Assembly: GCF_003491345.1 (NCBI RefSeq)
Contig: NZ_CP025512.1
Span: 1,860,001 to 1,924,000 of the forward strand
Direction of reading: 5' to 3'
Length of the DNA stretch: 64,000 nucleotides
Source of the DNA: Neorhizobium sp. SOG26
Lineage (GTDB): Bacteria; Pseudomonadota; Alphaproteobacteria; Rhizobiales; Rhizobiaceae
Shown: positions 37,210-46,457 of the stretch, piece by piece
Layout: each line of letters begins with the position of its first letter
Position numbering within the stretch: the first letter of the stretch is position 1
Notes under the pieces: generated by a model
The model's database searches: none
What the model was told of the DNA's origin: nothing
Seen by the model: the letters and a program-made list of their open reading frames with translations, nothing else
Translations under genes and position numbers: made by a program

Positions 37210-37859
37210 CTGTAAAGCCTTTCATACAATGTCCGGATGATCCCGGCGGTAATGCCCCAGATATGCCAATCGCCGTAAGGCATCATGTAGAAGTGGCGCT
37301 CCGTGCCATCCCATGTGCGGCTGCCACGCTGGTGGTTCGCCTCGTCCATCAGGAACGATAGCGGAACCTCAAAGACAGCGGCGACCTCTGTCGGGTTAAG
37401 CTTCAGCTCGAAGCCACGCTTCACCACCGAAAGCACCGGCGTGATGCGAAAGCCGGTCGCGGCATAATAATCTGGCAGGCGAGACAGGGTTTCGACATAA
37501 GCGGGGTCAAGCCCGATCTCCTCCTGCGCTTCCCGTACGGCGGCAACTTCCGGCGAATGGTCGTCAGGATCGATGCCCCCACCCGGGAAGGCGATCTGCC
37601 CGGAATGCTTGCGCAGGTTGGAGGTGCGCTGCGTCAGGATCACCTTTGCCTCGTCACCGTCATCTACGACCGGCACCAAGACCGCCGCATCCTTGAGCCT
37701 CAGCCCGACTGCGATATCGACAAGCGTCGGGTTGAGCAGATGGTCGCCATGCTCGCGCGACGCTTTCGCTACCGGCCCACCATTCTGGTTCAGCGCACGC
37801 CGGCGAAATTCGGGTGCGGAGAAAAGCGGATGGCGGCGGGTCTGGTCATGCAATGTCAT
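37206..37859 (-). CDS. CoA pyrophosphatase-like Nudix hydrolase
   Basis: This 217-residue protein has a CoAse-type Nudix domain. The Nudix box is in GGGIDPDDHSPEVAAVREAQEEIG near residues 94-117, preceded by the UPF0035-like segment LTQRTSNLRKHSGQIAFPGG. Related enzymes cleave CoA or acyl-CoA diphosphate bonds. The start overlaps the DUF1285 stop by 4 bases (ATGA) and its stop overlaps cca, so all three should be cotranscribed. Confidence 0.9.
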   Translation of the reverse strand: MTLHDQTRRHPLFSAPEFRRRALNQNGGPVAKASREHGDHLLNPTLVDIAVGLRLKDAAVLVPVVDDGDEAKVILTQRTSNLRKHSGQIAFPGGGIDPDDHSPEVAAVREAQEEIGLDPAYVETLSRLPDYYAATGFRITPVLSVVKRGFELKLNPTEVAAVFEVPLSFLMDEANHQRGSRTWDGTERHFYMMPYGDWHIWGITAGIIRTLYERLYR

Positions 37860-38479
37860 TGGGATAGCACGTCCAGTTCCGCTTCCGGCATGACCGGGAA
37901 AACCTGCCCGCCGGAGCGCAGGCAGAACATCGGCACACCGTTGACATCGACCACTTCCCCAAGCTCGACGAGATCGTACATCACCGCCCGCGACACCAGT
38001 GCCTCAAGCCGGCCGCGCACCAGGAGGTAAGGCTTCAACTCGTTGTTCTCGCCAGCGATCTCAAAACGCAGCGGATGCTCGGCCCCGGCCTCCACCACGT
38101 CACCGACATTCGTGCGGAAGGTCAGCACCTGCCCCTTTTCGCCCTGCGTCACCTGCATTTCCACGGCAAGGAACGGCGCATCCTCGACCCGGATCCCGAC
38201 CTTTTCCACCGGCGTCACCAGATATGTGCGCCCATCCTCGTCCTTGCGCAGCACGGTCGAGAACAACCGCACCAGCGGTGCTCGGCCGATTGGCGTGCCC
38301 ATGTAGAACCAGGTGCCGTCGGCACGAATCTCCATGTCGAGATCGCCGCAGAACGGCGGATTCCATCTCTCCACCGGAGGCAGGCCGCGCGCGCCCTCAC
38401 CCGTCTGTTCGGAGGCACGCGAGATCATCGCCGCCAGCCCTGCAGCATCCGGTGCCGATTTTATCATTTCCGCCGCCAT
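37856..38479 (-). CDS. DUF1285 domain-containing protein
   Basis: This 207-residue soluble protein contains the DUF1285 signature: PPVERWNPPFCGDLDMEIRADGTWFYMGTPIGRAPLVRLFSTVLRKDEDG, then LVTPVEKVGIRVEDAPF. The fold is known for some members; the function is not. The start is uncertain: ATG at 38479 or 38467, while the frame extends to 38596. It begins the coupled operon with the Nudix and cca genes and is divergent from the MoxR operon about 200 bases away. Confidence 0.85.
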   Translation of the reverse strand: MAAEMIKSAPDAAGLAAMISRASEQTGEGARGLPPVERWNPPFCGDLDMEIRADGTWFYMGTPIGRAPLVRLFSTVLRKDEDGRTYLVTPVEKVGIRVEDAPFLAVEMQVTQGEKGQVLTFRTNVGDVVEAGAEHPLRFEIAGENNELKPYLLVRGRLEALVSRAVMYDLVELGEVVDVNGVPMFCLRSGGQVFPVMPEAELDVLSQ

Positions 38480-38677
38480 CTTGTGGTCCCGGTTCGGCCG
38501 TAAGCAACTTGAACGGCAAATTGTTCTCACGAGATAGTCATTCAGTTCGCGCTTGTCAGCCACATTTCGGGGAATAAGTTTGATCGGATGAGGCATGTGC
38601 TGCAGCGCAGCGATTCGACTTGCTCTATGAAGGGGCAGGCTTGATAAGCCCGCAGGTTCTGGATGATGGAGAGCGAC

Positions 38678-39691
38678 ATGGGCATGATGAATTCGACCGA
38701 TACCGTTCTCGATGAGAAAGCCATCATCGCTTCGGCCGAACAGGCACTTGCCGATATTGCCTCCGTTCGCACGGAAGTCGCAAAGGTCATCTTCGGTCAG
38801 GAAAAGGTGGTCGAAAACACTCTACTCGCGGTTCTGTCCGGCGGCCACGCCCTGCTCGTTGGCGTCCCGGGTCTTGCCAAGACAAAGCTGGTGACGACGC
38901 TCGGCACGGTTCTCGGCCTCGACTCAAATCGCATCCAGTTCACGCCCGATCTGATGCCGTCCGATATCCTGGGCTCCGAAGTCATGGACACGGATGACAC
39001 CGGTCGCCGCTCCTTCCGCTTTGTCAAAGGTCCGGTCTTTGCCCAGCTTCTGATGGCCGACGAAATCAACCGCGCCTCGCCGCGCACCCAGTCGGCGCTG
39101 CTGCAGTCCATGCAGGAATATCACATCACGGTTGCGGGCCAGCGCTACGACCTGCCGGCGCCATTCCATGTGCTGGCGACGCAAAACCCGCTGGAACAGG
39201 AAGGGACCTATCCGCTTCCCGAAGCCCAGCTCGACCGCTTCCTGCTGCAGGTTGACGTGCTCTATCCGGATCTCGCGGCCGAGCGGCAGATCCTCCTCGA
39301 CACGACCGGCGTCGCCGAAGCCAAGGCCCGCAGCGTCATCGATGCCGCCCGCCTCCAGGAAATACAGGTGCTGATCCGTCAGATGCCGGTGAGTGACAAG
39401 GTGGTGGACGCGATCCTGACGCTGGTGCGCTCCGCCCGCCCCGGCCACGGCAATGCCACGACCGACAAGCATGTTGCCTGGGGTCCCGGCCCGCGCGCCG
39501 GGCAGTCACTGATGCTGACCGCCCGCGCCCGCGCGCTTTACGAGGGCCGCTTGGCGCCATCCCTTGATGATGTCTATGCGCTGGCCGAGCCGGTGCTCGA
39601 ACACCGCATGGCGCTGACCTTCGCCGCGCGTGCCGAAGGCATGTCGGTGCGCGACGTCATTGCCAGCCTGGTGAAGCAGGCCAAGGGCTGA
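38678..39691 (+). CDS. MoxR-family AAA+ ATPase
   Basis: This 337-residue AAA+ ATPase has Walker A GVPGLAKTKLV near residues 63-73, Walker B LLMADEINRASPRTQSALLQSMQE, and sensor 1 ATQNPLEQEGTYPLPEAQLDRF. MoxR proteins act as chaperones that help assemble or activate protein complexes, often with VWA-domain partners. Here it heads an operon with a DUF58 protein and two large membrane proteins. The start at 38678 follows GGAGA; 38663 is also possible. Confidence 0.93.
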   Translation: MGMMNSTDTVLDEKAIIASAEQALADIASVRTEVAKVIFGQEKVVENTLLAVLSGGHALLVGVPGLAKTKLVTTLGTVLGLDSNRIQFTPDLMPSDILGSEVMDTDDTGRRSFRFVKGPVFAQLLMADEINRASPRTQSALLQSMQEYHITVAGQRYDLPAPFHVLATQNPLEQEGTYPLPEAQLDRFLLQVDVLYPDLAAERQILLDTTGVAEAKARSVIDAARLQEIQVLIRQMPVSDKVVDAILTLVRSARPGHGNATTDKHVAWGPGPRAGQSLMLTARARALYEGRLAPSLDDVYALAEPVLEHRMALTFAARAEGMSVRDVIASLVKQAKG

Positions 39692-39722
39692 GCAGCCGAA
39701 AACCGGCGAGAAAGGAACCTGC

Positions 39723-40640
39723 GTGGCATCCATCGGCCAGATCGTCGAACAGACCCCCAGCAGTGAAGTCCTCTCCCGCGCCCAGGCGCGCGCAGCCCTG
39801 GTGCCCGATTGCATGGTCGAGGCCAAACGCATTGCCAACACCGTCATCTCCGGCTGGCACGGCCGCCGCAAACGCGGCATGGGCGAGAATTTCTGGCAGT
39901 TCCGGCCGTATGCCGAAGGCGAAAGCCTGTCGCGCATCGACTGGCGCCGTTCGGCCCGCGACGACCATACCTATGTCCGCGACCGGGAATGGGAAGCCGC
40001 CCACACCGTCTGGCTCTGGGCCGACCTTTCTCCATCGATGATGTACAAGTCGACCTTCGCGCACGTCTCGAAGGAAAGTCGCGCCCTGGTGCTGATGCTG
40101 GCGCTCGCGGAAATCCTCGCACGTTCCGGCGAGCGCATCGGCTGCCCCGGCGTCATGGAGCCCGTGTCCGCACGCAATGCCGCCGAACGGCTGGCCACCG
40201 CCATCATCCATGCGCCCATCACTAGCGGCCTGCCCGAAACCGCGATGATCCGAGGCCAGAGCGACATCGTCCTCATTGGCGATTTTCTCGATGATGCCGA
40301 CCGGGTGATGGAACGGATTGCGCCGCTCGGTCGACGTGGCCTGCGGGGTCATGTGGTGGAAGTTGCCGATCCCGCCGAAGAAACCTTCCCTTACGTTGGC
40401 CGCACCGAGTTCACCGATCCTGAAACGGGCGAAAAGCTGGTGTCCGGCCGCGCGGAAACCATTCGCGAAGATTACCAGCGCGCTTACCTCGCGCGGCGGG
40501 AGACGCTGGGCAACGAGTTGCGACGCCTCGGCTGGAGCTTCGTCTTCCACCGCACCGACCATCTCGCCTCGGAAGCGCTTGCCGCCGTCCATGGTCACCT
40601 GTCCGGCCTGCCTGCCCAAAGACCCGGAGGCCGGGCATGA
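39723..40640 (+). CDS. DUF58 domain-containing protein
   Basis: This 305-residue protein belongs to DUF58, which commonly follows MoxR. The hallmark region is ENFWQFRPYAEGESLSRIDWRRSARDDHTYVRDRE (about 55-89). A VWA-like fold is likely in the remainder (TVWLWADLSPSMMYKST). The start is GTG with AAAGGAA upstream. The stop overlaps the next gene start by 4 bases (ATGA). Confidence 0.92.
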   Translation: MASIGQIVEQTPSSEVLSRAQARAALVPDCMVEAKRIANTVISGWHGRRKRGMGENFWQFRPYAEGESLSRIDWRRSARDDHTYVRDREWEAAHTVWLWADLSPSMMYKSTFAHVSKESRALVLMLALAEILARSGERIGCPGVMEPVSARNAAERLATAIIHAPITSGLPETAMIRGQSDIVLIGDFLDDADRVMERIAPLGRRGLRGHVVEVADPAEETFPYVGRTEFTDPETGEKLVSGRAETIREDYQRAYLARRETLGNELRRLGWSFVFHRTDHLASEALAAVHGHLSGLPAQRPGGRA

Positions 40641-43477
40641 GTGCGCTTGCCTTTGCCAATCCCGCCATCCTCTTCGGACTGATCGCGCTTCCCATCATCT
40701 GGTGGTTGCTGAGGCTGACGCCGCCACGGCCGAAGACCGAGGTTTTCCCGCCGCTGCGGATCCTCGCAACCGTGCTGAAACGAGAGGAAACACCGTCCCA
40801 AAGCCCTTGGTGGCTGACGCTTCTGCGCATGCTTCTGGCCGCCGCGGTGATCTTCGCAATCGCCGACCCGGTGATCAACCCGCGCACGAGCTCGCTCAAT
40901 TCTGACGGTCCGCTGGTGCTGATGGTCGACAATGGCTGGTCCACGGCAGTTGATTGGGAACGGCGCGTGCAGACCGCCGACCTCTTGATCGATGATGCGG
41001 AGAGCGCCGATCTGCCCGTGGCAATCGCCTTCACGGCGGAGCAGAGCCACGATGCCCTACCGGGTTCTGCCATCGCCGCCCGCGAAAAGCTTGCCGCTGC
41101 CCAGCCAAGGCCATTGGTTCCCGATCGCGCCCGCGCCGCCGCGGCGCTCGCGCAGGCACTGACTGGAACTCGCCCCGGCACGCTTGCCATCCTTTCCGAT
41201 GGTGTTGTCGCCGCGCGGGATGATGACGCTTTGTCGGCGCTCGCGGCACTGTCGCCTGCCGATATCCGCCTCATAGAAGGGGACGGCGCCAGTGCCGTCG
41301 CCATCACCGACGCGGTCAACAATGCCGGCACGATGTCGGTTACCGCGAGCCGTCTCGCTACTGGCGCGCCGCGGCGCCTGGAGGTCAATGCGCTTGACGC
41401 GCAAGGCCGCTCCCTCGCCTCCGGAACGCTCGACTTTGCCGCAGGCTCCGGAACGGCAACCGCCCAGATCGACGCGCCCTTCGAACTGCGCAACGATTTC
41501 GCGCGCCTCGCGGTCGAGGGTGTGTCGACGGCCGGTGCAGCGCATCTTCTTGACGACGGCTTCAAGCGTCGCCGTGTCGCACTGATCGCCGGCGAAAGCG
41601 GCAGCGATTTCCAGCCGCTGCTGCAGCCGCTTTATTACATTAGCCGCGCGCTTTCGCCTTACGCGGATATCACGCAGCCGAATACGGCCGATTTGTCCGT
41701 CTCGATCCCGCAGGTCCTCGAAGGCAACCCGTCAGCGATCATCATGGCCGATGTCGGCCGCTTGCCGCCAGAGACCGCCGCTCCCCTGCAGCAATGGATT
41801 GCGCGCGGCGGTACGCTGATCCGCTTTGCTGGACCGCGCCTTGCGGCAGCACCCGCCGATGACCCGCTTGTCCCGGTGATCCTTCGCCAGGGCGAACGCG
41901 CGCTCGGTGGCGCCATGTCCTGGTCGGAGCCGCAGCCGCTCGCAGACTTCCCGAGCTTCGGCCCCTTTGCCGGTATGCCCCGCGCAACCGACCTTACTGT
42001 CACCCGCCAGGTGCTCGCCGAACCGACCCCGGATCTTGCCGAGCGCACCTGGGCAAGTCTTGCAGACGGCACGCCGCTCGTCACCCAGAAGGAGGTCGAG
42101 GCAGGTCGCATCGTGCTGTTTCATACGAGTGCAGAAGCCACGTGGTCGAACCTGCCGCTTTCGGGCAATTTCGTCGAAATGCTGCGCCGCCTCGTGCAAC
42201 TCGCGCGCGCCGGTGGCGCCGCTTCTTCAGGCACCGGCGGTGACGGTGCCGCCACCACACTGGCGCCCTACCGTCTGCTGACGGCTGACGGCATCCTTAC
42301 CACCGAAACAGGCACGGCCCGCCCGATCGCGATCGCAGCCAATGAGACGCCAGTCGCAAGCTTTGACCATCCGCCCGGCTTCTACGGTACCGAAGACGGT
42401 TTCTCCGCCGTGAACCTTCTGGCCCCGAACACGGTGATCGCACCGTTCGAGCCGACGGTCGCTGGCCGGCCGATTGCACGTGAGGGCCTCGCTGGTGGCG
42501 AGGCCGTCTCGCTTCGCCCTGCCCTCTTTGCTGCCGCCTTTGCCCTCCTCATCCTCGACAGTCTCGTGGTGCTCTTCATGAATGGCGCATTTTCGCGCAG
42601 GCCCGGTGGACGCCGCACGGGTGCAGGCGCAACGACTGCGGTGGCCGCTCTCGCCATCGCGTTGTTCGCGTTCATGCCCGGCCATTCCCAGGCGCAGGAA
42701 AATGCACCCGGTTCCGCAGCCAAGCCCGGCGATGAGGAGATCCTTGAGCGGCTGGACACCACCCATCTCGCTTATGTCATCACCGGCGAAAGCGATGTTG
42801 ATCGGATCTCGGAACAGGGGCTGGAGGGCTTGAGCCAGTTCCTCAGCTACCGCACCACGCTTGAGCCCGGGGCCCCGGTTGGCCTCGACCTGACAAAGGA
42901 CGAACTCGGCTTCTATCCGATCATCTATTGGCCGGTTTCGGCCACCGCACCCATGCCGTCGGCCGCCGCGATCTCGCGCATCGACGCCTATATGCGCAAT
43001 GGCGGAACCGTGCTGTTCGACACGCGCGACCAATATTCGGCGCTTGATGGCGGCGGCGCCAGCGCGAACGGCCAGCGGCTGCAGGCAATCCTTGCCAATA
43101 TCGACATTCCGCCGCTCGAGCCGACGCCCGAAGACCACGTTCTGACGCGCTCCTTCTACCTGCTTTCGAATTTCCCCGGCCGCTACACCGGCAGCCCGCT
43201 CTGGGTCGAGGCACGCCAGGAAGCGCAGGCTTCGGGCGCAAAGCTGTCGTCCTCCGGCGATGGCGTGACACCGCTCCTCATCACCGGCAATGACTTTGCT
43301 GGCGCCTGGGCAGTGGACCAGCAGGGCGCGCCCGTCCTGCCCACTGTGCCGCCGGATGAGATGCAGCGCGAATATGCCTATCGCTCCGGCGTCAACATCA
43401 TGATGTACATGCTCACCGGCAACTACAAGGCCGACCAGGTGCATGTGCCCGCGCTCCTCGAACGGCTTGGCCAGTAG
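40637..43477 (+). CDS. BatA-like/DUF4159 membrane protein
   Basis: This 946-residue protein begins with a BatA-type N terminus having two membrane helices (residues about 7-25 and 55-75) around a conserved PRPKTEVFPPLRILATV segment. A large extracytoplasmic part follows. Two helices lie near 630-655 and 670-690, and the C terminus (about 705-940) is a DUF4159 domain with LAYVITGESDVDRISEQGLEGLSQFLSYRTTLEPG and an ELGFYPIIYWP segment. It is part of a MoxR operon of unknown function, probably concerned with the envelope. It overlaps the DUF58 gene. Confidence 0.9.
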   Translation: MSALAFANPAILFGLIALPIIWWLLRLTPPRPKTEVFPPLRILATVLKREETPSQSPWWLTLLRMLLAAAVIFAIADPVINPRTSSLNSDGPLVLMVDNGWSTAVDWERRVQTADLLIDDAESADLPVAIAFTAEQSHDALPGSAIAAREKLAAAQPRPLVPDRARAAAALAQALTGTRPGTLAILSDGVVAARDDDALSALAALSPADIRLIEGDGASAVAITDAVNNAGTMSVTASRLATGAPRRLEVNALDAQGRSLASGTLDFAAGSGTATAQIDAPFELRNDFARLAVEGVSTAGAAHLLDDGFKRRRVALIAGESGSDFQPLLQPLYYISRALSPYADITQPNTADLSVSIPQVLEGNPSAIIMADVGRLPPETAAPLQQWIARGGTLIRFAGPRLAAAPADDPLVPVILRQGERALGGAMSWSEPQPLADFPSFGPFAGMPRATDLTVTRQVLAEPTPDLAERTWASLADGTPLVTQKEVEAGRIVLFHTSAEATWSNLPLSGNFVEMLRRLVQLARAGGAASSGTGGDGAATTLAPYRLLTADGILTTETGTARPIAIAANETPVASFDHPPGFYGTEDGFSAVNLLAPNTVIAPFEPTVAGRPIAREGLAGGEAVSLRPALFAAAFALLILDSLVVLFMNGAFSRRPGGRRTGAGATTAVAALAIALFAFMPGHSQAQENAPGSAAKPGDEEILERLDTTHLAYVITGESDVDRISEQGLEGLSQFLSYRTTLEPGAPVGLDLTKDELGFYPIIYWPVSATAPMPSAAAISRIDAYMRNGGTVLFDTRDQYSALDGGGASANGQRLQAILANIDIPPLEPTPEDHVLTRSFYLLSNFPGRYTGSPLWVEARQEAQASGAKLSSSGDGVTPLLITGNDFAGAWAVDQQGAPVLPTVPPDEMQREYAYRSGVNIMMYMLTGNYKADQVHVPALLERLGQ

Positions 43478-43488
43478 AGGGTAACACC

Positions 43489-45555
43489 ATGACCATTGAA
43501 TTTGCGCCCTTCTTTTCATGGCCGATCTTGGCGGTCCTTGCGGTGCTGGCCGTTATCCTGGCGGCGCTCGCCTTCTGGCGTGGCGTGCGCGGTGCGACCT
43601 TGCGGACGCTGGCGCTTGCAGCGCTTCTCCTGGCACTCGCGAACCCGACGCTGATGCAGGAAGATCGCGAACAGTTGTCGACGATCGTGCCGGTCATCGT
43701 CGACCGGTCGCAGAGCCAGGAGACCGCGCAGCGTCAGCAGCAGACGGACGAGGCGCTCGCGAGCCTCAACGACCGCTTCTCGCGTTACCCCCGGATCGAA
43801 ACGCGGGTGGTCGAGGTCGCTGACGACGGTGACACTGATACCCCGTCCACCAAGCTGTTCACCGCCCTGCGCTCCGCCATTTCGGATGTGCCACCGGCGC
43901 GCATCGGCGGTGCAGTCTTCCTCACCGACGGCCAGATCCACGACCTGCCCAACATCAACCAGGACCTCGGCTTCAACGCTCCGGTCCACGGCCTGATCAC
44001 CGGTCGACCGGATGAATTTGACCGCCGCGTCGAAGTGGTGAAGGCGCCGCGTTTCGGCATCGTCGGCGAAGAGCAGGAACTCAAACTGCGCGTCTTCGAC
44101 GACGGGCGCCAGGGCGGCGGTAACGCCCAGGTAACGGTGCGCATGAACGGCCAGCAGATTGCCACGCTGCAGATGCGCCCGGGCCTCGAGACGCCCTTCG
44201 CCTTCACCGTGCCGCGCGGGGGCAACAATGTCATGGAATTTTCTGTCGCCGAGCTTCCCGGCGAAGTGACGACAGCCAATAACCGCGCCGTCCATGTCAT
44301 CGATGGCATCCGGCAGAACCTGCGCGTCCTGCTCGTTTCAGGCGAGCCGCATGCCGGCGAACGCGCCTGGCGTAACCTGTTGAAATCCGACGCCTCGGTC
44401 GATCTCGTCCACTTCACGATTTTGCGGCCGCCGGAGAAGCAGGACGGCACGCCGATCAATGAACTGTCGCTGATCGCATTCCCGACCCGCGAGTTGTTCG
44501 TCGAGAAGATCAAGGATTTCGACCTGATCATCTTCGACCGCTACAAGCATCGCGGCGTGCTGCCTATCCTGTATTATGATTACATCGCGCAATACGTGAA
44601 CAGCGGCGGCGCGCTGCTGATCGCAGCCGGACCCGAACATGCCGGCGAGGATTCCATCGCCTCGACGCCGCTCGAACAGGTCCTGCCGGCAACGCCCACC
44701 GGCGACATCCACAACGCGGCCTTCTATCCGCATCTGTCGGAAGCCGGCCAGAAGCACCCGGTCACGCGCGGCCTCGACGGATCGAGCCAGACACCTCCCG
44801 GATGGGGCCGCTGGTTCCGCACGGTCGAAGTCGCACCGCCGCAGGGCCAGACCGTCATGGAAGCCGATGGAGATCGTCCGCTGCTCGTGCTGAACCGCCA
44901 GGGCGAAGGCCGCGTCGCCATGCTGCTTTCCGACCAGGGCTGGCTCTGGGCCCGCGGTTATGAGGGCGGCGGACCGCATGTGTCGCTTTACCGCCGCATC
45001 GCCCATTGGCTGATGAAGGAGCCGGAACTCGAGGAAGAGGCACTCACTGCCCGGGCGGTCGGCCGCACGCTGGAGGCAACCCGCCAGACGATCGGCGACA
45101 ACCCCGGTTCCGCCACCATTCGTTACCCCTCCGGTCGTACCGAAACGCTTGCCATGCAGGAGGCCGGTCCCGGCCAGTACCGCGTCGAGCGGCGGATGGA
45201 AGAAACCGGCCTGTTCGAGGTGACGAATGGCGAGTTCTCCACCCTCGTCCATGTCGGGGCGGTCGACGCACCGGAATTCAAGGCGATGATCTCGACGGAA
45301 GACACGCTGAGACCCTTCGCCGACAAGACGCGCGGGCTCGTGACACGTGTCGCATCGGGCGACAGCGTCTCCCTGCCTGACATCCTTCCCGTCCGCGGCG
45401 AGGTGCGCGTGACGGACAACGAGCGCATGGTGATCCGCCTCACCGATGAATCCGTCTTGCGCGGCATCAATACACTTCCGCTGTTTGCTGGCTTCGCTGG
45501 GTTGTCTGCCCTGCTGTTTGCGGTCGCCGCCATGTGGTGGCGGGAAGGTCGCTGA
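43489..45555 (+). CDS. Large membrane protein, glutamine amidotransferase-like domain (MoxR operon)
   Basis: This 688-residue protein has two N-terminal membrane helices (residues about 8-26 and 31-46), a Bat-like segment VPVIVDRSQSQETAQRQQ (which lacks a full metal-binding DxSxS), a large periplasmic part, and a C-terminal helix near 660-682. A central region (about 270-420) with VLLVSGEPHAGERAWRNLL and GGALLIAAGPEH looks like the amidotransferase fold seen in other MoxR-linked membrane proteins. It follows the DUF4159 gene by 11 bases. It closes the four-gene operon; the function is unknown. Confidence 0.82.
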   Translation: MTIEFAPFFSWPILAVLAVLAVILAALAFWRGVRGATLRTLALAALLLALANPTLMQEDREQLSTIVPVIVDRSQSQETAQRQQQTDEALASLNDRFSRYPRIETRVVEVADDGDTDTPSTKLFTALRSAISDVPPARIGGAVFLTDGQIHDLPNINQDLGFNAPVHGLITGRPDEFDRRVEVVKAPRFGIVGEEQELKLRVFDDGRQGGGNAQVTVRMNGQQIATLQMRPGLETPFAFTVPRGGNNVMEFSVAELPGEVTTANNRAVHVIDGIRQNLRVLLVSGEPHAGERAWRNLLKSDASVDLVHFTILRPPEKQDGTPINELSLIAFPTRELFVEKIKDFDLIIFDRYKHRGVLPILYYDYIAQYVNSGGALLIAAGPEHAGEDSIASTPLEQVLPATPTGDIHNAAFYPHLSEAGQKHPVTRGLDGSSQTPPGWGRWFRTVEVAPPQGQTVMEADGDRPLLVLNRQGEGRVAMLLSDQGWLWARGYEGGGPHVSLYRRIAHWLMKEPELEEEALTARAVGRTLEATRQTIGDNPGSATIRYPSGRTETLAMQEAGPGQYRVERRMEETGLFEVTNGEFSTLVHVGAVDAPEFKAMISTEDTLRPFADKTRGLVTRVASGDSVSLPDILPVRGEVRVTDNERMVIRLTDESVLRGINTLPLFAGFAGLSALLFAVAAMWWREGR

Positions 45556-45557
45556 GA

Positions 45558-45986
45558 ATGGCCGAACTTGAACTGACCGACAGCCCCTCGCCCGAGGACC
45601 TCGCGGTGATCTCCGAAGGCTTGACGGCCTTCAACGAACTCGAGGTCGGCCCTTCCGGGCGCCTGCCGCTCGCCGTGCTGATCCGGGATGATTCGGACGG
45701 TTCGCCGGGCAGGATCGTCGGCGGGCTTTCCGGTTACACATCCTGGGGCTGGCTCTTCACGCAGTTGATCTTCATTCCCGACAACCTGCGCGGCCAGGGC
45801 ATGGCGAGCCGCTTGCTGATCGCCGCGGAAAACGAAGCGCGCGCCCGCGGCTGCGGCGGTGCCTGGATCGATACGTTCAATCCTATGGCGCTCAAGGCGT
45901 ACCAGCGCCAGGGATACGAGATATTTGGCGAACTGCCCGCCTTTGTCGGCGACCGCACGCGGACATTCCTCAAGAAGGCGCTCTAG
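45558..45986 (+). CDS. GNAT-family N-acetyltransferase (first of tandem pair)
   Basis: This 142-residue protein has the GNAT fold. The acetyl-CoA-binding motif A is IPDNLRGQGMASRLL near residues 72-86, and WIDTFNPMALKAYQRQGYEIFG is the motif B region. The substrate is unknown. Its start follows the MoxR operon by 2 bases, so it may be cotranscribed. It is clearly related to the next protein, a tandem duplicate. Confidence 0.88.
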   Translation: MAELELTDSPSPEDLAVISEGLTAFNELEVGPSGRLPLAVLIRDDSDGSPGRIVGGLSGYTSWGWLFTQLIFIPDNLRGQGMASRLLIAAENEARARGCGGAWIDTFNPMALKAYQRQGYEIFGELPAFVGDRTRTFLKKAL

Positions 45987-46025
45987 GTTATCCTGGCTCA
46001 AGTGTCAGACCAGGCTAGGCATCCC

Positions 46026-46457
46026 ATGAACGAGCAGTTGCAGGTCAGGGAAGGTATCGGCGAGGAAGACGAGGCAAAGCTCCTCGATCTCCTGAAAAGC
46101 TACAATGTCGCTACTTTTGGCGAGAGTGATCGGCGGGAGCTCGCGGTCCCGCTTTACGACGACGGGGGCCGGCTGATCGGCGGACTCACCGGCTATACCG
46201 GCCGCGGCTGGCTTTATATCGCGATGCTTTTTGTGCCAGAGCATCTGCGCGGGCGTGGCCTTGCCGCCCGCATGCTGGAACTGGCCGAAGCGGAGGCCCG
46301 GTCGCGCGGCTGCATCGGCGCCTATATCGACACCATGAATCCGGCGGCGCGCAAGCTCTACATCAAATGCGGCTACAGCCCAATCGGCACGCTTGAAGGC
46401 CTAGCCGGCGGCCACGCCATCACCTGGCTGCAGAAGCCCCTATCTCCCTCTCCCTAA
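46026..46457 (+). CDS. GNAT-family N-acetyltransferase (second of tandem pair)
   Basis: This 143-residue protein parallels the preceding one: GGLTGYTGRGWLYIAMLFVPEHLRGRGLAARMLE and GAYIDTMNPAARKLYIKCGY line up with it. Its acetyl-CoA loop is RGRGLA. The GTG at 46002 is an alternative start, but the ATG at 46026 follows a purine-rich stretch and gives the length of its partner. It overlaps the convergent MFS gene by 4 bases at its stop. Confidence 0.85.
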   Translation: MNEQLQVREGIGEEDEAKLLDLLKSYNVATFGESDRRELAVPLYDDGGRLIGGLTGYTGRGWLYIAMLFVPEHLRGRGLAARMLELAEAEARSRGCIGAYIDTMNPAARKLYIKCGYSPIGTLEGLAGGHAITWLQKPLSPSP

